DNA of 57,099 nt, taken from NCBI RefSeq assembly GCF_000472525.1, contig NZ_AWZT01000032.1, forward strand, positions 325 to 57,423. Direction: 5' to 3'. Made by a program: the position numbers and the translations under genes. Shown piece after piece: positions 42,285 to 51,590 of this stretch. The DNA comes from Paraburkholderia dilworthii. Its GTDB lineage: Bacteria; Pseudomonadota; Gammaproteobacteria; Burkholderiales; Burkholderiaceae. The notes beneath the pieces were generated by a model. That model did no database searches and had not been told where the DNA came from. It was given only the letters and a program-made list of their open reading frames with translations. Position 1 is the first letter of the stretch; each line of letters starts with the position of its first letter.

Positions 42285-44018
42285 ATGAGGTTGTTCCGCA
42301 ACGCTAAATCGTCTGCCAGTGGATTTGCGCTGGCCGCACTCTTGTCGGTTTCCGTCGGCTTTTTCGAGGCCACGCCGGCCATCGCGAAGCCGCCCGCGAA
42401 AACACAGCCGGCTGTACTCACGGCGTCCGCGATCGCGGTCGCCGACGAATACAGCGCCGAGGCCGCCGAACAGATTTTCAAGGAAGGCGGCAATGCAGTC
42501 GATGCCGCGGTCGCTATCGCCTTCACGCTGGCCGTGACTTATCCGGAAGCGGGCAACATCGGCGGCGGCGGTTTCATGACGCTGTACGTGGGCGGCAAGC
42601 CGTACTTCCTCGACTACCGCGAGCGCGCACCGCTGGCGGCCACCAAGAACATGTACCTCGACGACAAGGGCGAGGTCATCAAGGGCATGAGCCTGTACGG
42701 CTACCGTGCGGTGGGCGTGCCCGGTACCGTGGACGGCATGTGGCAGGCGCAGCGCCGCTTCGGTAAGCTCAAATGGAAGCAGGTGCTTGCACCGGCCATC
42801 CACTACGCGCGCGACGGCTTCACAGTCAGCGAGCAATTGCAGGAGCGCCGCGACGCGGCCGCGAAAGAGTTTGCCGGCAAGACGAACTTCGACACCTACT
42901 TCGGCAACCTGAAGCAGGGCGTGAACTTCAAGCAACCCGATCTGGCCGCTGTGTTGCAGCGCATTTCGGACCAAGGCGCGAAAGACTTTTACTCGGGCAA
43001 GACAGCCGACCTGATCGCGGAGTCCATGCGCGGTCATGGCCTCATCACCAAGGCCGATCTGCAGCAGTACAAGGCCGTATGGCGCCAGCCGATCCAGGCC
43101 GACTGGAAGGGCTACCGCGTGTACACCGCGCCGCCGCCGAGCTCGGGCGGCATCGGCCTCGTGCAATTGCTGAAGATGAAGGCCGACCGCGAAGCCGACT
43201 TCAAGGACGTTCCGCTTAATTCCCCGCAATACATTCATCTGATCGCGGAAATCGAAAAGCGCGTGTTCGCCGACCGCGCGCAATATCTCGGCGATCCCGA
43301 CTTCTACAAGGTGCCGGTCGCGCAATTGACCGACGACGCGTACATCGCGAAACGCGCCGCCGAAGTCAATCCGCAAACGCCGTCGGACACGAAGAGCGTA
43401 CAGCCGGGACTCGGCACGTCGATGCCGGAGAAGGCGGAAACCACGCATTTCTCGGTGATCGACAAGTGGGGTAACGCGGTGTCGAACACGTACACGGTGA
43501 ACGGCTATTTCGGCTCGGGCGTGGTCGCGGATCGCACAGGCATCGTGCTGAACGACGAGATGGACGACTTCTCCGCAAAGCCGGGCGTGGCCAACATGTT
43601 CGGCGTGGTGGGCAGCGACGCGAATTCGATCGAACCGAAGAAGCGCCCGCTGTCATCCATGAGCCCGACGATCCTCACGAAGGACGGCAAGGTGTCGCTC
43701 GTGATCGGGACGCCGGGCGGCTCGCGCATTTTCACGTCGATCTTCCAGGTGATCAACAACATATACGACTTCAATATGCCGCTGCCGGACGCGGTCGCCG
43801 CGATGCGCTTCCATCACCAGTTGCTGCCGCCGAATACGATTTTCTGGGAGCCCTATGCGCCGATCGACGGCGAACTCGCCAAAGAGGTCGAAGCGAAGGG
43901 CTATACGCTGAAGGCGCAGAATTTCAACGGCGACATTCAGGCGATCAAGATCAATGACAAGACGCCCGAGCCCGCAGCCGATCCGCGCGGCCGTGGCGTG
44001 ACGCGGGTCATTCAGTAA
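42285..44018 (+). CDS. ggt: Gamma-glutamyltransferase
   Basis: The 577-residue precursor has a signal peptide (MRLFRNAKSSASGFALAALL..., cleavage after PAIA) and is exported to the periplasm. The GGT family block GNAVDAAVAIAFTLAVTYPEAGNIGGGGFM and the self-cleavage site before T386 in TTHFSVID are visible, so the enzyme should mature to large and small subunits and transfer or hydrolyse gamma-glutamyl groups of glutathione. PLSSMSPTI and GTPGGSRI complete the active site. Start ATG 42285 follows GGGGGA; a GTG at 42258 would add nine residues. A terminator follows. Confidence 0.9.
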   Translation: MRLFRNAKSSASGFALAALLSVSVGFFEATPAIAKPPAKTQPAVLTASAIAVADEYSAEAAEQIFKEGGNAVDAAVAIAFTLAVTYPEAGNIGGGGFMTLYVGGKPYFLDYRERAPLAATKNMYLDDKGEVIKGMSLYGYRAVGVPGTVDGMWQAQRRFGKLKWKQVLAPAIHYARDGFTVSEQLQERRDAAAKEFAGKTNFDTYFGNLKQGVNFKQPDLAAVLQRISDQGAKDFYSGKTADLIAESMRGHGLITKADLQQYKAVWRQPIQADWKGYRVYTAPPPSSGGIGLVQLLKMKADREADFKDVPLNSPQYIHLIAEIEKRVFADRAQYLGDPDFYKVPVAQLTDDAYIAKRAAEVNPQTPSDTKSVQPGLGTSMPEKAETTHFSVIDKWGNAVSNTYTVNGYFGSGVVADRTGIVLNDEMDDFSAKPGVANMFGVVGSDANSIEPKKRPLSSMSPTILTKDGKVSLVIGTPGGSRIFTSIFQVINNIYDFNMPLPDAVAAMRFHHQLLPPNTIFWEPYAPIDGELAKEVEAKGYTLKAQNFNGDIQAIKINDKTPEPAADPRGRGVTRVIQ

Positions 44019-44074
44019 GCGTTCTTCGAACGGTGCAGGCGGTGCGTCTTCGCGATGCGCCGTTTATGACAAAA

Positions 44075-44108
44075 GGCCTCGCGCTCGGCAGAGTTCGGGG
44101 CTTTTTTT
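44075..44108 (+). terminator. Rho-independent terminator after ggt
   Basis: GCCTCG pairs with CGGGGC (one G-U pair) around a 14-base loop, followed by seven T at 44102-44108. It lies about 57 bases beyond the ggt stop. Confidence 0.7.
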
Positions 44109-44225
44109 ATTGGCGCAGTGTTTCCGCACGCGGACCGCAGCGGACGCTAAGCGCGCAACGCTGTTGTGAGACACTTTCCGCTAACAGCGAGCCGACTGCG
44201 GCCGCATGCTAGGGAGACAGCCGTC

Positions 44226-44651
44226 ATGAATCCGTCCGTCGCTTCATCCGATGCTTCTGCTTTGTTGTCTTCATCGCCCGAATCCGGGCAGACCGAGCCG
44301 CAAATCGAGTCGCTCAGCGCGATCACGCTTGCTACCGGAGACATGCGCCAGGCGGTGCATTTCTATGAAGCCCTCGGTTTCCCGCTCAAATTCGGCGGTG
44401 TGCAATCTGCGTTTACGTCGTTCGCGTTCGGCGGCACGTACTTGAACCTGATCGCCGATTCGCGGGCGCCGGTCAACTGGTGGGGGCGCGTGATCGTCTA
44501 CGTGTCCGATGTCGACGCGATATATCGCAAGGCGCTGGCGGCCGGATTCCAGCCGTCGCTCGAACCCTCCGACGCGCCGTGGGGCGAGCGCTATTTTCAC
44601 ATCACCGATCCGGACGGCCACGAGCTCAGCTTCGCCAAACCGTTGCGTTAG
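44226..44651 (+). CDS. VOC-family (glyoxalase/bleomycin-resistance-like) protein
   Basis: A 141-residue single vicinal-oxygen-chelate module: ITLATGDMRQAVHFYEALGFPLKFGG at the start of the fold and RYFHITDPDGHELSFAKPL at its end, with a Glu (DGHELSFA) in the metal-ligand position. The first 30 residues are Ser-rich and probably flexible. VOC proteins include glyoxalases, dioxygenases and resistance proteins; the function here is not readable. ATG 44226 has AGGGAG upstream, and a longer frame from 44166 is less likely. Confidence 0.8.
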   Translation: MNPSVASSDASALLSSSPESGQTEPQIESLSAITLATGDMRQAVHFYEALGFPLKFGGVQSAFTSFAFGGTYLNLIADSRAPVNWWGRVIVYVSDVDAIYRKALAAGFQPSLEPSDAPWGERYFHITDPDGHELSFAKPLR

Positions 44652-44792
44652 CGGGCGGCATCCGCGTGAAACTCGCTATCATGAATCGGCTGCGCGGTAA
44701 CACGCCTGACACCGGACGCGCCGATAATCGGGCGCGCCCGCGTCGCTTTTGCCGCCGCGCGCCTAATGATTTCCGTTGCCAGGAGAGCCGCA

Positions 44793-45719
44793 ATGAAAGA
44801 GCAGGATCCGAGACCTGAAGCCGAGTTGCTGGTGGAGCGGCAACGCCGTTTCGAGGAAGACCTCATCGACGCGTATGACGAGGAACTCGAAATGGAGGTC
44901 GACGACCGCATCCTCGACGGTGCGGAGGGTTTCACGCCCGAGCACCGCGAAGCACGCAAGGTGTATTTTCGCGAACTGTTCCGCTTGCAAGGCGAACTCG
45001 TCAAACTGCAAGACTGGATCGTGCAGACGGGGCATCGTCTCGTGGTGATTTTCGAGGGACGTGACGCCGCGGGCAAGGGCGGCGCGATCAAGCGCATCAC
45101 GCAGCGGCTCAATCCGCGCGTGTGCCGCGTTGCAGCGCTGCCCGCACCGAACAACCGCGAGCGCACGCAATGGTATTTCCAGCGTTATGTCTCTCAGCTG
45201 CCGGCTGGCGGCGAGATGGTGCTGTTCGACCGCAGCTGGTACAACCGCGCGGGCGTCGAACGCGTAATGAATTTCTGCACCGACGAAGAATACGAAGAAT
45301 TCTTTCGCTCGGTGCCCGAGTTCGAAAAGATGCTCGTGCGCAGCGGCGTGCAGATCGTCAAATACTGGTTTTCGATCACTGACGAAGAGCAGGAGATCCG
45401 CTTCCAGAACCGCATCCACGATCCGCTGAAGCAGTGGAAGCTGAGCCCGATGGACCTGGAAAGCCGCCGCCGTTGGGAGGCTTACACGCTGGCGAAAGAA
45501 GTGATGCTGCAACGCTCGCATATTGCCGAGGCGCCGTGGTGGGTCGTGCAGGCCGTCGACAAGAAACGCGCGCGCCTGAACTGCATTCACCATCTGCTGA
45601 ACCAGGTGCCGTATCACGAGATCGAGCATCCGCGTGTCGAATTGCCGGCGCGTGTTTATCACGACGAGTACAGCCGTCAGCCGGTGCCTGCGTCGATGAT
45701 CGTGCCCGAGGTGTATTGA
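44793..45719 (+). CDS. Polyphosphate kinase 2 family protein (PPK2)
   Basis: The 308-residue protein has Walker A EGRDAAGKGG (about 88-97), Walker B FDRSWYNRAGVE (D146) and ERTQWYFQRYV, all characteristic of class I PPK2, which phosphorylates nucleoside diphosphates with polyphosphate or runs the reverse. The C-terminal lid reads DPLKQWKLSPMDLESRRRWEAYT. AGGAGA lies six bases before ATG 44793. Its convergent neighbour encodes a phosphate transporter and the gene beyond that a CHAD protein, so the three may act together in phosphate storage. Confidence 0.9.
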   Translation: MKEQDPRPEAELLVERQRRFEEDLIDAYDEELEMEVDDRILDGAEGFTPEHREARKVYFRELFRLQGELVKLQDWIVQTGHRLVVIFEGRDAAGKGGAIKRITQRLNPRVCRVAALPAPNNRERTQWYFQRYVSQLPAGGEMVLFDRSWYNRAGVERVMNFCTDEEYEEFFRSVPEFEKMLVRSGVQIVKYWFSITDEEQEIRFQNRIHDPLKQWKLSPMDLESRRRWEAYTLAKEVMLQRSHIAEAPWWVVQAVDKKRARLNCIHHLLNQVPYHEIEHPRVELPARVYHDEYSRQPVPASMIVPEVY

Positions 45720-45759
45720 GCGGTTCGAGCGGCTTTTGTCGTTCGAGTCGAAGAAACGG

Positions 45760-45785
45760 AAAAGCGCGGCACGTGCCGCGCTTTT
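45760..45785. terminator. Bidirectional terminator between ppk2-type and pit genes
   Basis: A perfect palindrome with 12-base arms, AAAAGCGCGGCA and its complement, around a CG centre. It gives a GC-rich stem with T-rich ends in both directions between two convergent genes. Confidence 0.75.
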
Positions 45786-45841
45786 CTCATGATGCCGGTT
45801 GCATGCTGTGTCTGTGCATGACCGGCCACGAACGAAGCGTT

Positions 45842-47428
45842 TTAAAACACCGCGCGAAACACCCGGTACAAGCCGGCCGCGAGCGCAATGGACGCCGGCA
45901 GCGTCAGCACCCACGCAAGCACGAGGCTGCGCACGGTCGCCCATTGCAAGCCCGAGCCGTTGGCCGCCATCGTGCCGGCCACGCCCGAAGAGAGCACATG
46001 CGTGGTGGAAACCGGCAGGCCGTACATGTCGGCCGCGCCGATCGTCACCATTGCAACCAGTTCGGCGGACGCGCCCTGTCCATACGTCAGATGCTGTTTG
46101 CCGATTTTTTCGCCGACAGTCACGACGATCCGCTTCCACCCGACCATCGTGCCCATGCCCAGCGCGATAGCCACCGCAACTTTCACCCACGTCGGAATGA
46201 ACTTGGTGGCGTGGTCCGTCTGCGCCTTGAAGTTGTCGATGGCCTTGGCGTCATCCGGCGCGAAGACGGGTTGCTTCGCCTTGTCCATCAGACGAATCGC
46301 TTCGGACGCGACGTACATGTTGTTGCGCACGTTGTCGACGATGCCTTGCGGCACGGCCGCCATCGAACCGGATGCGCTGACCTGGTGCGCGATTACATCC
46401 GTCAGTTGCTTCAACGCAGGCAAAGTCGCGGGCGTCAATTGATGCGTGCGCACATAGGCTTCCACATCGGCACGCGGATTGACGGAAGGCGGCGCGCCGT
46501 TCGTGTACTTCGCAAGCGCGGCGGAAGTCTGCTCCGCGACCGCGACGAACGTTTGCGTTTGCGCCGGCGTGACGGCCTTGTTCAGTGCATATGCCGTCGG
46601 CACCGTGCCGATCAGGATCAGCATGATGAGGCCCATACCTTTCTGGCCGTCGTTCGAACCGTGCGCAAACGACACGCCCGTGCACGTCAGAATCAGCAGA
46701 CTGCGAATCCAGAACGGCGGCGGCTCCTTGCCCTTCGGCTCGGCGTATAACGCGGGAATGCGTACAACGGCCTTGAGAATCATCAGCAGCAATCCGGCTG
46801 CGAGAAATCCGACGAGCGGTGAGAACAGCAGGGACTTGCCGACGCCGAGCGCCTGATTCCAGTCCACGCCGCTCGTGCCGTTCACGCCGTGCATCAGCTG
46901 ATTCATCAGGCCAACACCGATGATCGAGCCGATCAATGTATGCGAGCTCGACGACGGCAAGCCGAAATACCAGGTGCCGAGATTCCAGATGATGGCCGCG
47001 ATCAGCAGCGCGAACACCATCGAAAAACCGGCGCTGCTGCCTACTTGCAGAATCAGTTCGACGGGCAGCAGTTGCAGGATACCGAACGCGACCGCGCCGC
47101 TCGAACTCAGCACGCCCAGGAAATTCCATGCGCCCGACCACACCACCGCAAGATTCGGCGCGAGCGAATGCGTATAGATGACAGTGGCCACGGCATTGGC
47201 CGTGTCGTGAAAGCCGTTGACGAATTCGAATCCGAGTGCAATCAGCAGCGCGACACCGAGCAGCAGATACGGCAGAACCGAACCCTCGCGCACGGGTTGC
47301 AGATCGCCCGCTAGCTGCATGCCGCAATAACCGACGCCAACTACGATCACGACGAGGAAAATCACGAGACCGAGATTGCGCCCCTTGCCGCTTGCCGCAC
47401 TGGGTTGCGGGTACGAAAGTTCCGGCAT
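45842..47428 (-). CDS. pit: Low-affinity inorganic phosphate transporter, PiT family
   Basis: The 528-residue inner-membrane protein has the duplicated PiT signatures GFHDTANAVAT (first half) and GLPVSTTHVLSSGVAG (second half), with GLPSSSSHTLIGSIIG and SFAHGSNDGQKGMG. A hydrophilic stretch of about 120 residues between the two halves is probably cytoplasmic. It imports metal-phosphate with protons. A Pho-box-like sequence lies at 47481-47498, about 53 bases upstream. It is divergent from the CHAD-protein gene and convergent with the PPK2 gene. Confidence 0.9.
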   Translation of the reverse strand: MPELSYPQPSAASGKGRNLGLVIFLVVIVVGVGYCGMQLAGDLQPVREGSVLPYLLLGVALLIALGFEFVNGFHDTANAVATVIYTHSLAPNLAVVWSGAWNFLGVLSSSGAVAFGILQLLPVELILQVGSSAGFSMVFALLIAAIIWNLGTWYFGLPSSSSHTLIGSIIGVGLMNQLMHGVNGTSGVDWNQALGVGKSLLFSPLVGFLAAGLLLMILKAVVRIPALYAEPKGKEPPPFWIRSLLILTCTGVSFAHGSNDGQKGMGLIMLILIGTVPTAYALNKAVTPAQTQTFVAVAEQTSAALAKYTNGAPPSVNPRADVEAYVRTHQLTPATLPALKQLTDVIAHQVSASGSMAAVPQGIVDNVRNNMYVASEAIRLMDKAKQPVFAPDDAKAIDNFKAQTDHATKFIPTWVKVAVAIALGMGTMVGWKRIVVTVGEKIGKQHLTYGQGASAELVAMVTIGAADMYGLPVSTTHVLSSGVAGTMAANGSGLQWATVRSLVLAWVLTLPASIALAAGLYRVFRAVF

Positions 47429-47480
47429 GACGTGTGCCCCTCAAGTAATGTTGCTGAACTGCCGATCCTGCGAGGCGCGT

Positions 47481-47498
47481 GTGTCTGTACGATGACAG
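47481..47498 (-). promoter_or_regulatory. Weak Pho-box-like sequence upstream of pit
   Basis: On the minus strand CTGTCATCGTACAGACAC has a perfect first half-site CTGTCAT and a 5-of-7 second half-site. It lies between the divergent pit and CHAD genes. Confidence 0.35.
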
Positions 47499-47621
47499 CT
47501 GCATTGCGCCGACGCACAACGGCGCGCATCAGCGCGCATCAGTGGGCATGAGCGGCGCGGCAGACGGGAATCGTTTTTGCTAAGCTGGACGAGGCGCACC
47601 ACCTTTTTCAACGGAGGTTCG

Positions 47622-48503
47622 ATGAAGCGCGACAGCCGCAAGGAAGGCCGCAGGGCAGACGGAGCACCGCCGGCCGCCGATCCGACCGCCCCGGAGCCCA
47701 CGGCGCACGCAGCGTTCGCGTCATATGCGGCCCCGCTCGTGAGCGATGCGATTGCGTACGCCAATGCGGTGCGCGAGGATCCATCGCCGGATGCGCTGCA
47801 CAAGCTAAGGGTTTCGCTGCGCCGTTTGCGTTCGTTGTGGTGGGCCTTCGCGCCGCTATTGGAGAAGGGCGAAAACACGCGGCAACGCGCGCTCTACAAG
47901 TATCTGGCCACCGCAGCCGGCAAGACGCGCGATTGGGACATCCTGATCGAACTGCTTACCGGGGAAGACAGCGGTGCCCGCGATCTCGCACCGAAGCTCG
48001 AACAAGCCCGCGGCGATGCGCTCGCAACGAGCCGCGAGACGCTGTCGAACGCCGACGTCAAGCACCTGTTGCGCGATGCATTGACGAGCGCATCGACGGA
48101 AATCAACACGACGCACGAACGCGTGCCGCTACGCAAGTTCGCGAGCAAGCGTGTAGCAGCGTCTGAGCGTTCGCTGATGAAGCGCGCCAAACGCGCGCGC
48201 CGCGCGAAACGTTCGAACTACGCTGCCTTTCACGACGTCAGGAAAGCCGGCAAAAAGCTGCGCTATCTGCTCGAATTCTTCCAGCCGGTTTTGAGCGGTA
48301 GCCATAAGCGCACGCTCAAGCGGCTGAAGCAGGTGCAAAAACGTTTCGGTACGCTAAACGATATTGTCGCAAGTGAAATGTTGTTGCGAGACAATGCGGG
48401 CTTGCTCGCCGGTGCGGGCGATACCGAGGCCGTGATGCATTGGCTGCGCAAGGAACGCAAACGCCGGATGCGTTCGGCGGCCGGACTGCTGCGCAAGCTA
48501 TGA
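47622..48503 (+). CDS. CHAD-domain protein (polyphosphate-associated)
   Basis: The 293-residue helical, Arg/Lys-rich protein has the CHAD signatures ALHKLRVSLRRLRSLWWAF (about 62-80) and FHDVRKAGKKLRYLLEFF (about 205-222). CHAD domains bind polyphosphate granules through conserved basic residues. The first 40 residues are disordered. GGAGG precedes ATG 47622. It lacks an attached CYTH triphosphatase domain. Being two genes from a PPK2, it probably belongs to a polyphosphate module; that link is inferred. Confidence 0.85.
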   Translation: MKRDSRKEGRRADGAPPAADPTAPEPTAHAAFASYAAPLVSDAIAYANAVREDPSPDALHKLRVSLRRLRSLWWAFAPLLEKGENTRQRALYKYLATAAGKTRDWDILIELLTGEDSGARDLAPKLEQARGDALATSRETLSNADVKHLLRDALTSASTEINTTHERVPLRKFASKRVAASERSLMKRAKRARRAKRSNYAAFHDVRKAGKKLRYLLEFFQPVLSGSHKRTLKRLKQVQKRFGTLNDIVASEMLLRDNAGLLAGAGDTEAVMHWLRKERKRRMRSAAGLLRKL

Positions 48504-48590
48504 CGCGCGCATACGGCCTATCGCGCTGATCGTACAAGCGTACATGCCGCGTGATATCGGGGCGAGTATTTCACTCACGCACTCACGCAC

Positions 48591-49655
48591 TCACGGATTC
48601 ACGCGGCGCCGCGGCGCGAAGCCGCGCAGTGTCACGGCGTTTCCCGTCTCTTCACGTAATCTGCCACGCAACCCACCGAGCGGCTGCGCGAGCCTGCCCG
48701 GCCCCGGCTCGTCGGCAAGCAGCAAGCCCACCGGAAAGCCGCGCCGCTGCCACGCGTCCAGCCCTCCGCGCAGCGCACGAATCCGCGTATAGCCATAGTT
48801 GCGCATGCGCACGCTGATCTCGGCGGCTGTGGCGCTGTCCGGGCACACGCAGTAAATCACCATGTCGTAAGCGCGCAGTGCGAAGTCGATCTGTTCGGGC
48901 GAATGCGGATCGAGCGCGAATGCGCCGGGAATCGGCGGCGCAGCGTCGAGGGCCGCGCCTTGCGGACGGGCGTCGAGCACTTTGGGCGTCGGCTTGCGGC
49001 CCGTCACACGGCTCGGCGCTTGCGGTTGGGCGGCCGCATTGGCATGCGCCGATTGCCGGCGTGCCCGCTGCTGCTGCACGAGCCGATACGCGAGATACAA
49101 CAACGCGGCGCCTATCAGCAGGTCGATCACCGTGCCGCCTTGCGCCCTGACGAACTCGAACAGCATATGCAACTGCCGTTCGGCCGCGGCGCCACCGAGC
49201 AGCCAGAACGTGGCCCACGCCATTGCGCCGGTCAGGTCCCAGATTGCATAGATGCGTGCGTCGACAGCCGTGGTGCCCATCAGTGGTGGCGTAATCAGCG
49301 CGAGGCCGGGGACGAACTTCGAAATCGACACGAGCGGCACGCCGAAGCGCTCGAACATCGAGCGCGCCTGTTCGACGCGAGCATCGACGGCAGGCAGCAT
49401 CTGACCGAGCACACCGAGCAGCTTGCGGCCATACAGGCGGCCGGCGGTGAACCAGACGCCGTCGCCGATCAATGCGGCGAGCACTGCGGCGCCCAGCACC
49501 GGCCAGAACGACAAGCTGCCCGCCGCGATCGCCGAGCCGGCGAACAACAGCACGGGGACGGCGGGAATCGGCACGCCGAGGCGCGTCAACAGCACGTTGC
49601 CGAAGACGACCGCGCCGCCCCAAGTGGATACCGCCGACGACGGAAACTCTACCAA
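48591..49655 (-). CDS. DedA-family membrane protein fused to a rhodanese-like domain
   Basis: The 354-residue protein begins with a DedA/VTT domain (about residues 1-205) with several membrane segments and ERFGVPLVSISKFVPGLALITPP, then a Gln/Ala-rich linker, then a C-terminal rhodanese-like domain (about 245-335) whose active-site loop has Cys in YCVCPDSATAAE. DedA proteins move or help recycle lipids; the rhodanese part may bind or transfer sulphur. The typical acidic and arginine residues of DedA are replaced in places (FVPGLA where FxPGxR is usual). I prefer TTG 49655, with AGGAG upstream, over ATG 49718, which lacks a ribosome site. Confidence 0.8.
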   Translation of the reverse strand: MVEFPSSAVSTWGGAVVFGNVLLTRLGVPIPAVPVLLFAGSAIAAGSLSFWPVLGAAVLAALIGDGVWFTAGRLYGRKLLGVLGQMLPAVDARVEQARSMFERFGVPLVSISKFVPGLALITPPLMGTTAVDARIYAIWDLTGAMAWATFWLLGGAAAERQLHMLFEFVRAQGGTVIDLLIGAALLYLAYRLVQQQRARRQSAHANAAAQPQAPSRVTGRKPTPKVLDARPQGAALDAAPPIPGAFALDPHSPEQIDFALRAYDMVIYCVCPDSATAAEISVRMRNYGYTRIRALRGGLDAWQRRGFPVGLLLADEPGPGRLAQPLGGLRGRLREETGNAVTLRGFAPRRRVNP

Positions 49656-49881
49656 TTGAGCGGCTCCTGTTTTTGTTGGGAAACTGACGGCGCGGCTACT
49701 GTTGCCCGGCCGGTCCATTGATGCAAAGACCGTTCCCGTCGCGCTCGGGCTTTCCCTTCAATCAGGATACTCGATGGATCGCGAGCGGGGGCCACGGTGC
49801 AACGCGCTGCAATTTCGTTCAAGACTGCCTGCTACCGCCTATTTAAGCTGCGTGCTCGTCCCTTTGCATCGGAGATGCACG

Positions 49882-50787
49882 ATGAATTCACGGTACATCG
49901 GCTATATGTGCTGCGCGCTGGCGATGATCGGCGTCGGCAGCACGGTGGTGGTAAGCAAGTCCATTGCGGCGGGATTGCCGCCGTTCAGCGCGACCGCGCT
50001 GCGTTTCGCGATTGCGTTTCCGCTGTTCGCGCTGATCATGCGCTGGCGCGGCGTGCGCTGGCCGCGCCTCGACCGGCGCGATATCGCGCTGGTGATCGCG
50101 CAAGCCGCGGCGGGCAGCGTCGGTTATACGGTGTTGCTCATCAGCGGTATGAAACTCGCCTCGGCCGGCGATGCCGGCGTGATCGCGGGCACGTTGCCGG
50201 CCGTGTCGGCGGTGGTCGCGATGCTGACGTTGGGCGAACGGCCGTCACCGGCGCTGCTCGGTGCGATTGGTCTGGCCACGGCGGGCGTGCTTGCCTGCAC
50301 CGTGCATCCCGGCGAGAGCGCTGCGCCGCATGCAGGCGGTTCTATCCTCGGCAACGCGCTGGTGTTTGGTGCGATTGTCTGCGAGGCGCTTTTTATTCTG
50401 CTCAATCGCAAGCTGCGCACGCCGGTGGCGCCGCTGCCGCTGTCGGCGTTGATGTGCGGCATCGGCTTTGTCGTGTCGATCGTGCCGGCCTGTTTCGAAA
50501 GACCGTGGGGCATGCCGCTCGACGTCAGCGCCGTGAGCGGGGTGCTGTATTACGCGCTGGTGCCGACCGTGGTCGGTTTCGTTCTCTGGTATGAGGGCGC
50601 CGCGCGCGTCAGCGGCGCGGAGGCCGGCTTGACGACCGCGCTCGTGCCGGTCAGCGCCTTGGCGTTGGCTGCGCTGCTGTTGCGCGAGCCGGTTAGCGGG
50701 GCGCAACTCGCGGGAGTTGCCTGCGTGCTGGGTGCTGTGATGCTCGCGACGTTCGGGCAAACGCTCAGCGCGCGCAAGGCGGCATGA
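49882..50787 (+). CDS. EamA/DMT-family transporter (RhaT/YdcZ-like permease)
   Basis: The 301-residue inner-membrane protein has ten hydrophobic segments in two EamA repeats. MNSRYIGYMCCALAMIGVGSTVVVSKSIA is the first helix, and LTTALVPVSALALAALLLREPVSGAQLAG is the end of the second repeat. DMT members export amino acids or metabolites. I start at ATG 49882, with GGAG upstream; the open frame from 49702 adds 60 residues that are not membrane-like. Substrate unknown. Confidence 0.85.
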   Translation: MNSRYIGYMCCALAMIGVGSTVVVSKSIAAGLPPFSATALRFAIAFPLFALIMRWRGVRWPRLDRRDIALVIAQAAAGSVGYTVLLISGMKLASAGDAGVIAGTLPAVSAVVAMLTLGERPSPALLGAIGLATAGVLACTVHPGESAAPHAGGSILGNALVFGAIVCEALFILLNRKLRTPVAPLPLSALMCGIGFVVSIVPACFERPWGMPLDVSAVSGVLYYALVPTVVGFVLWYEGAARVSGAEAGLTTALVPVSALALAALLLREPVSGAQLAGVACVLGAVMLATFGQTLSARKAA

Positions 50788-50826
50788 GGCACGCGTCGTG
50801 CCGCGCGCGTTCGGCTGACTCTGTTC

Positions 50827-51465
50827 TTACGTGTTCGGCACGGCCACGGCGCCGGGATTGCCGACTATCGACAGAAACTCGCGGCGCGTGGACGGGTCCG
50901 TGCGGAACGTGCCGAGCATGCGCGACGTGACCATCGTCACGCCGGCTTTGTGCACGCCGCGTGTCGACATGCACTGATGCGCGGCTTCGAGAATCACGCC
51001 GACGCCTGCCGGTTGCAGCACATCGTTCAACGTATCGGCGATCTGCACCGTCATCTTTTCCTGGATCTGCAGGCGCTTCGCGAATGCGTCGACGAGGCGA
51101 GCGAGCTTCGAGATGCCGACCACGCGATGCTGCGGCAAATACGCAACGTGCGCGCGTCCGATGATCGGCACCATGTGGTGTTCGCAATAGCTTTCGAAGC
51201 GGATGTCCTTCAGCACGATCATCTCGTCGTAACCATCCACCTCGGAGAATGTGCGAGCGAGGATTTCCCGAGGATCGACCTGATAGCCCGCATAGAACTC
51301 TTCATACGAGCGCACCACGCGCGCCGGTGTGTCGACGAGGCCCTCGCGCTGTGGATCGTCGCCGGCCCAACGTAGCAGCACACGAACGGCTGCTTCGGCT
51401 TCTTCACGGCTCGGCCGGCCGTTTGTGGCCGCGGGTGTGCTTTGTTCTGTCTTGCTGATGGTCAT
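50827..51465 (-). CDS. folE: GTP cyclohydrolase I
   Basis: The 212-residue enzyme converts GTP to 7,8-dihydroneopterin triphosphate, the first step of folate and pterin synthesis. Zinc ligands C94 and H97 (SYCEHHMVP) and C165 (AAHQCMSTRGV) are present, with the STRGVHK active-site block. GGAG lies six bases before the ATG. It is convergent with the EamA-type gene. Other Burkholderia carry several folE copies; this may be a secondary one, since no other folate gene is near. Confidence 0.93.
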   Translation of the reverse strand: MTISKTEQSTPAATNGRPSREEAEAAVRVLLRWAGDDPQREGLVDTPARVVRSYEEFYAGYQVDPREILARTFSEVDGYDEMIVLKDIRFESYCEHHMVPIIGRAHVAYLPQHRVVGISKLARLVDAFAKRLQIQEKMTVQIADTLNDVLQPAGVGVILEAAHQCMSTRGVHKAGVTMVTSRMLGTFRTDPSTRREFLSIVGNPGAVAVPNT

Positions 51466-51590
51466 CCGTCGCTCCTCCGGGATCGCGCGTCGAGCCAGGA
51501 TGGAGCGCGCGGGTTCATGAGTACAGTCATTGTTCCATGTTTACACAGGATCGTGCCGATGCCCCTTTCGACGTCGCGGGGCTGACGGTT

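Noticed and set aside
44763..46190. 475-codon minus-strand frame spanning the PPK2 gene and the end of pit
   Set aside because: It crosses two well-supported genes and their shared terminator, with no protein-like motif.
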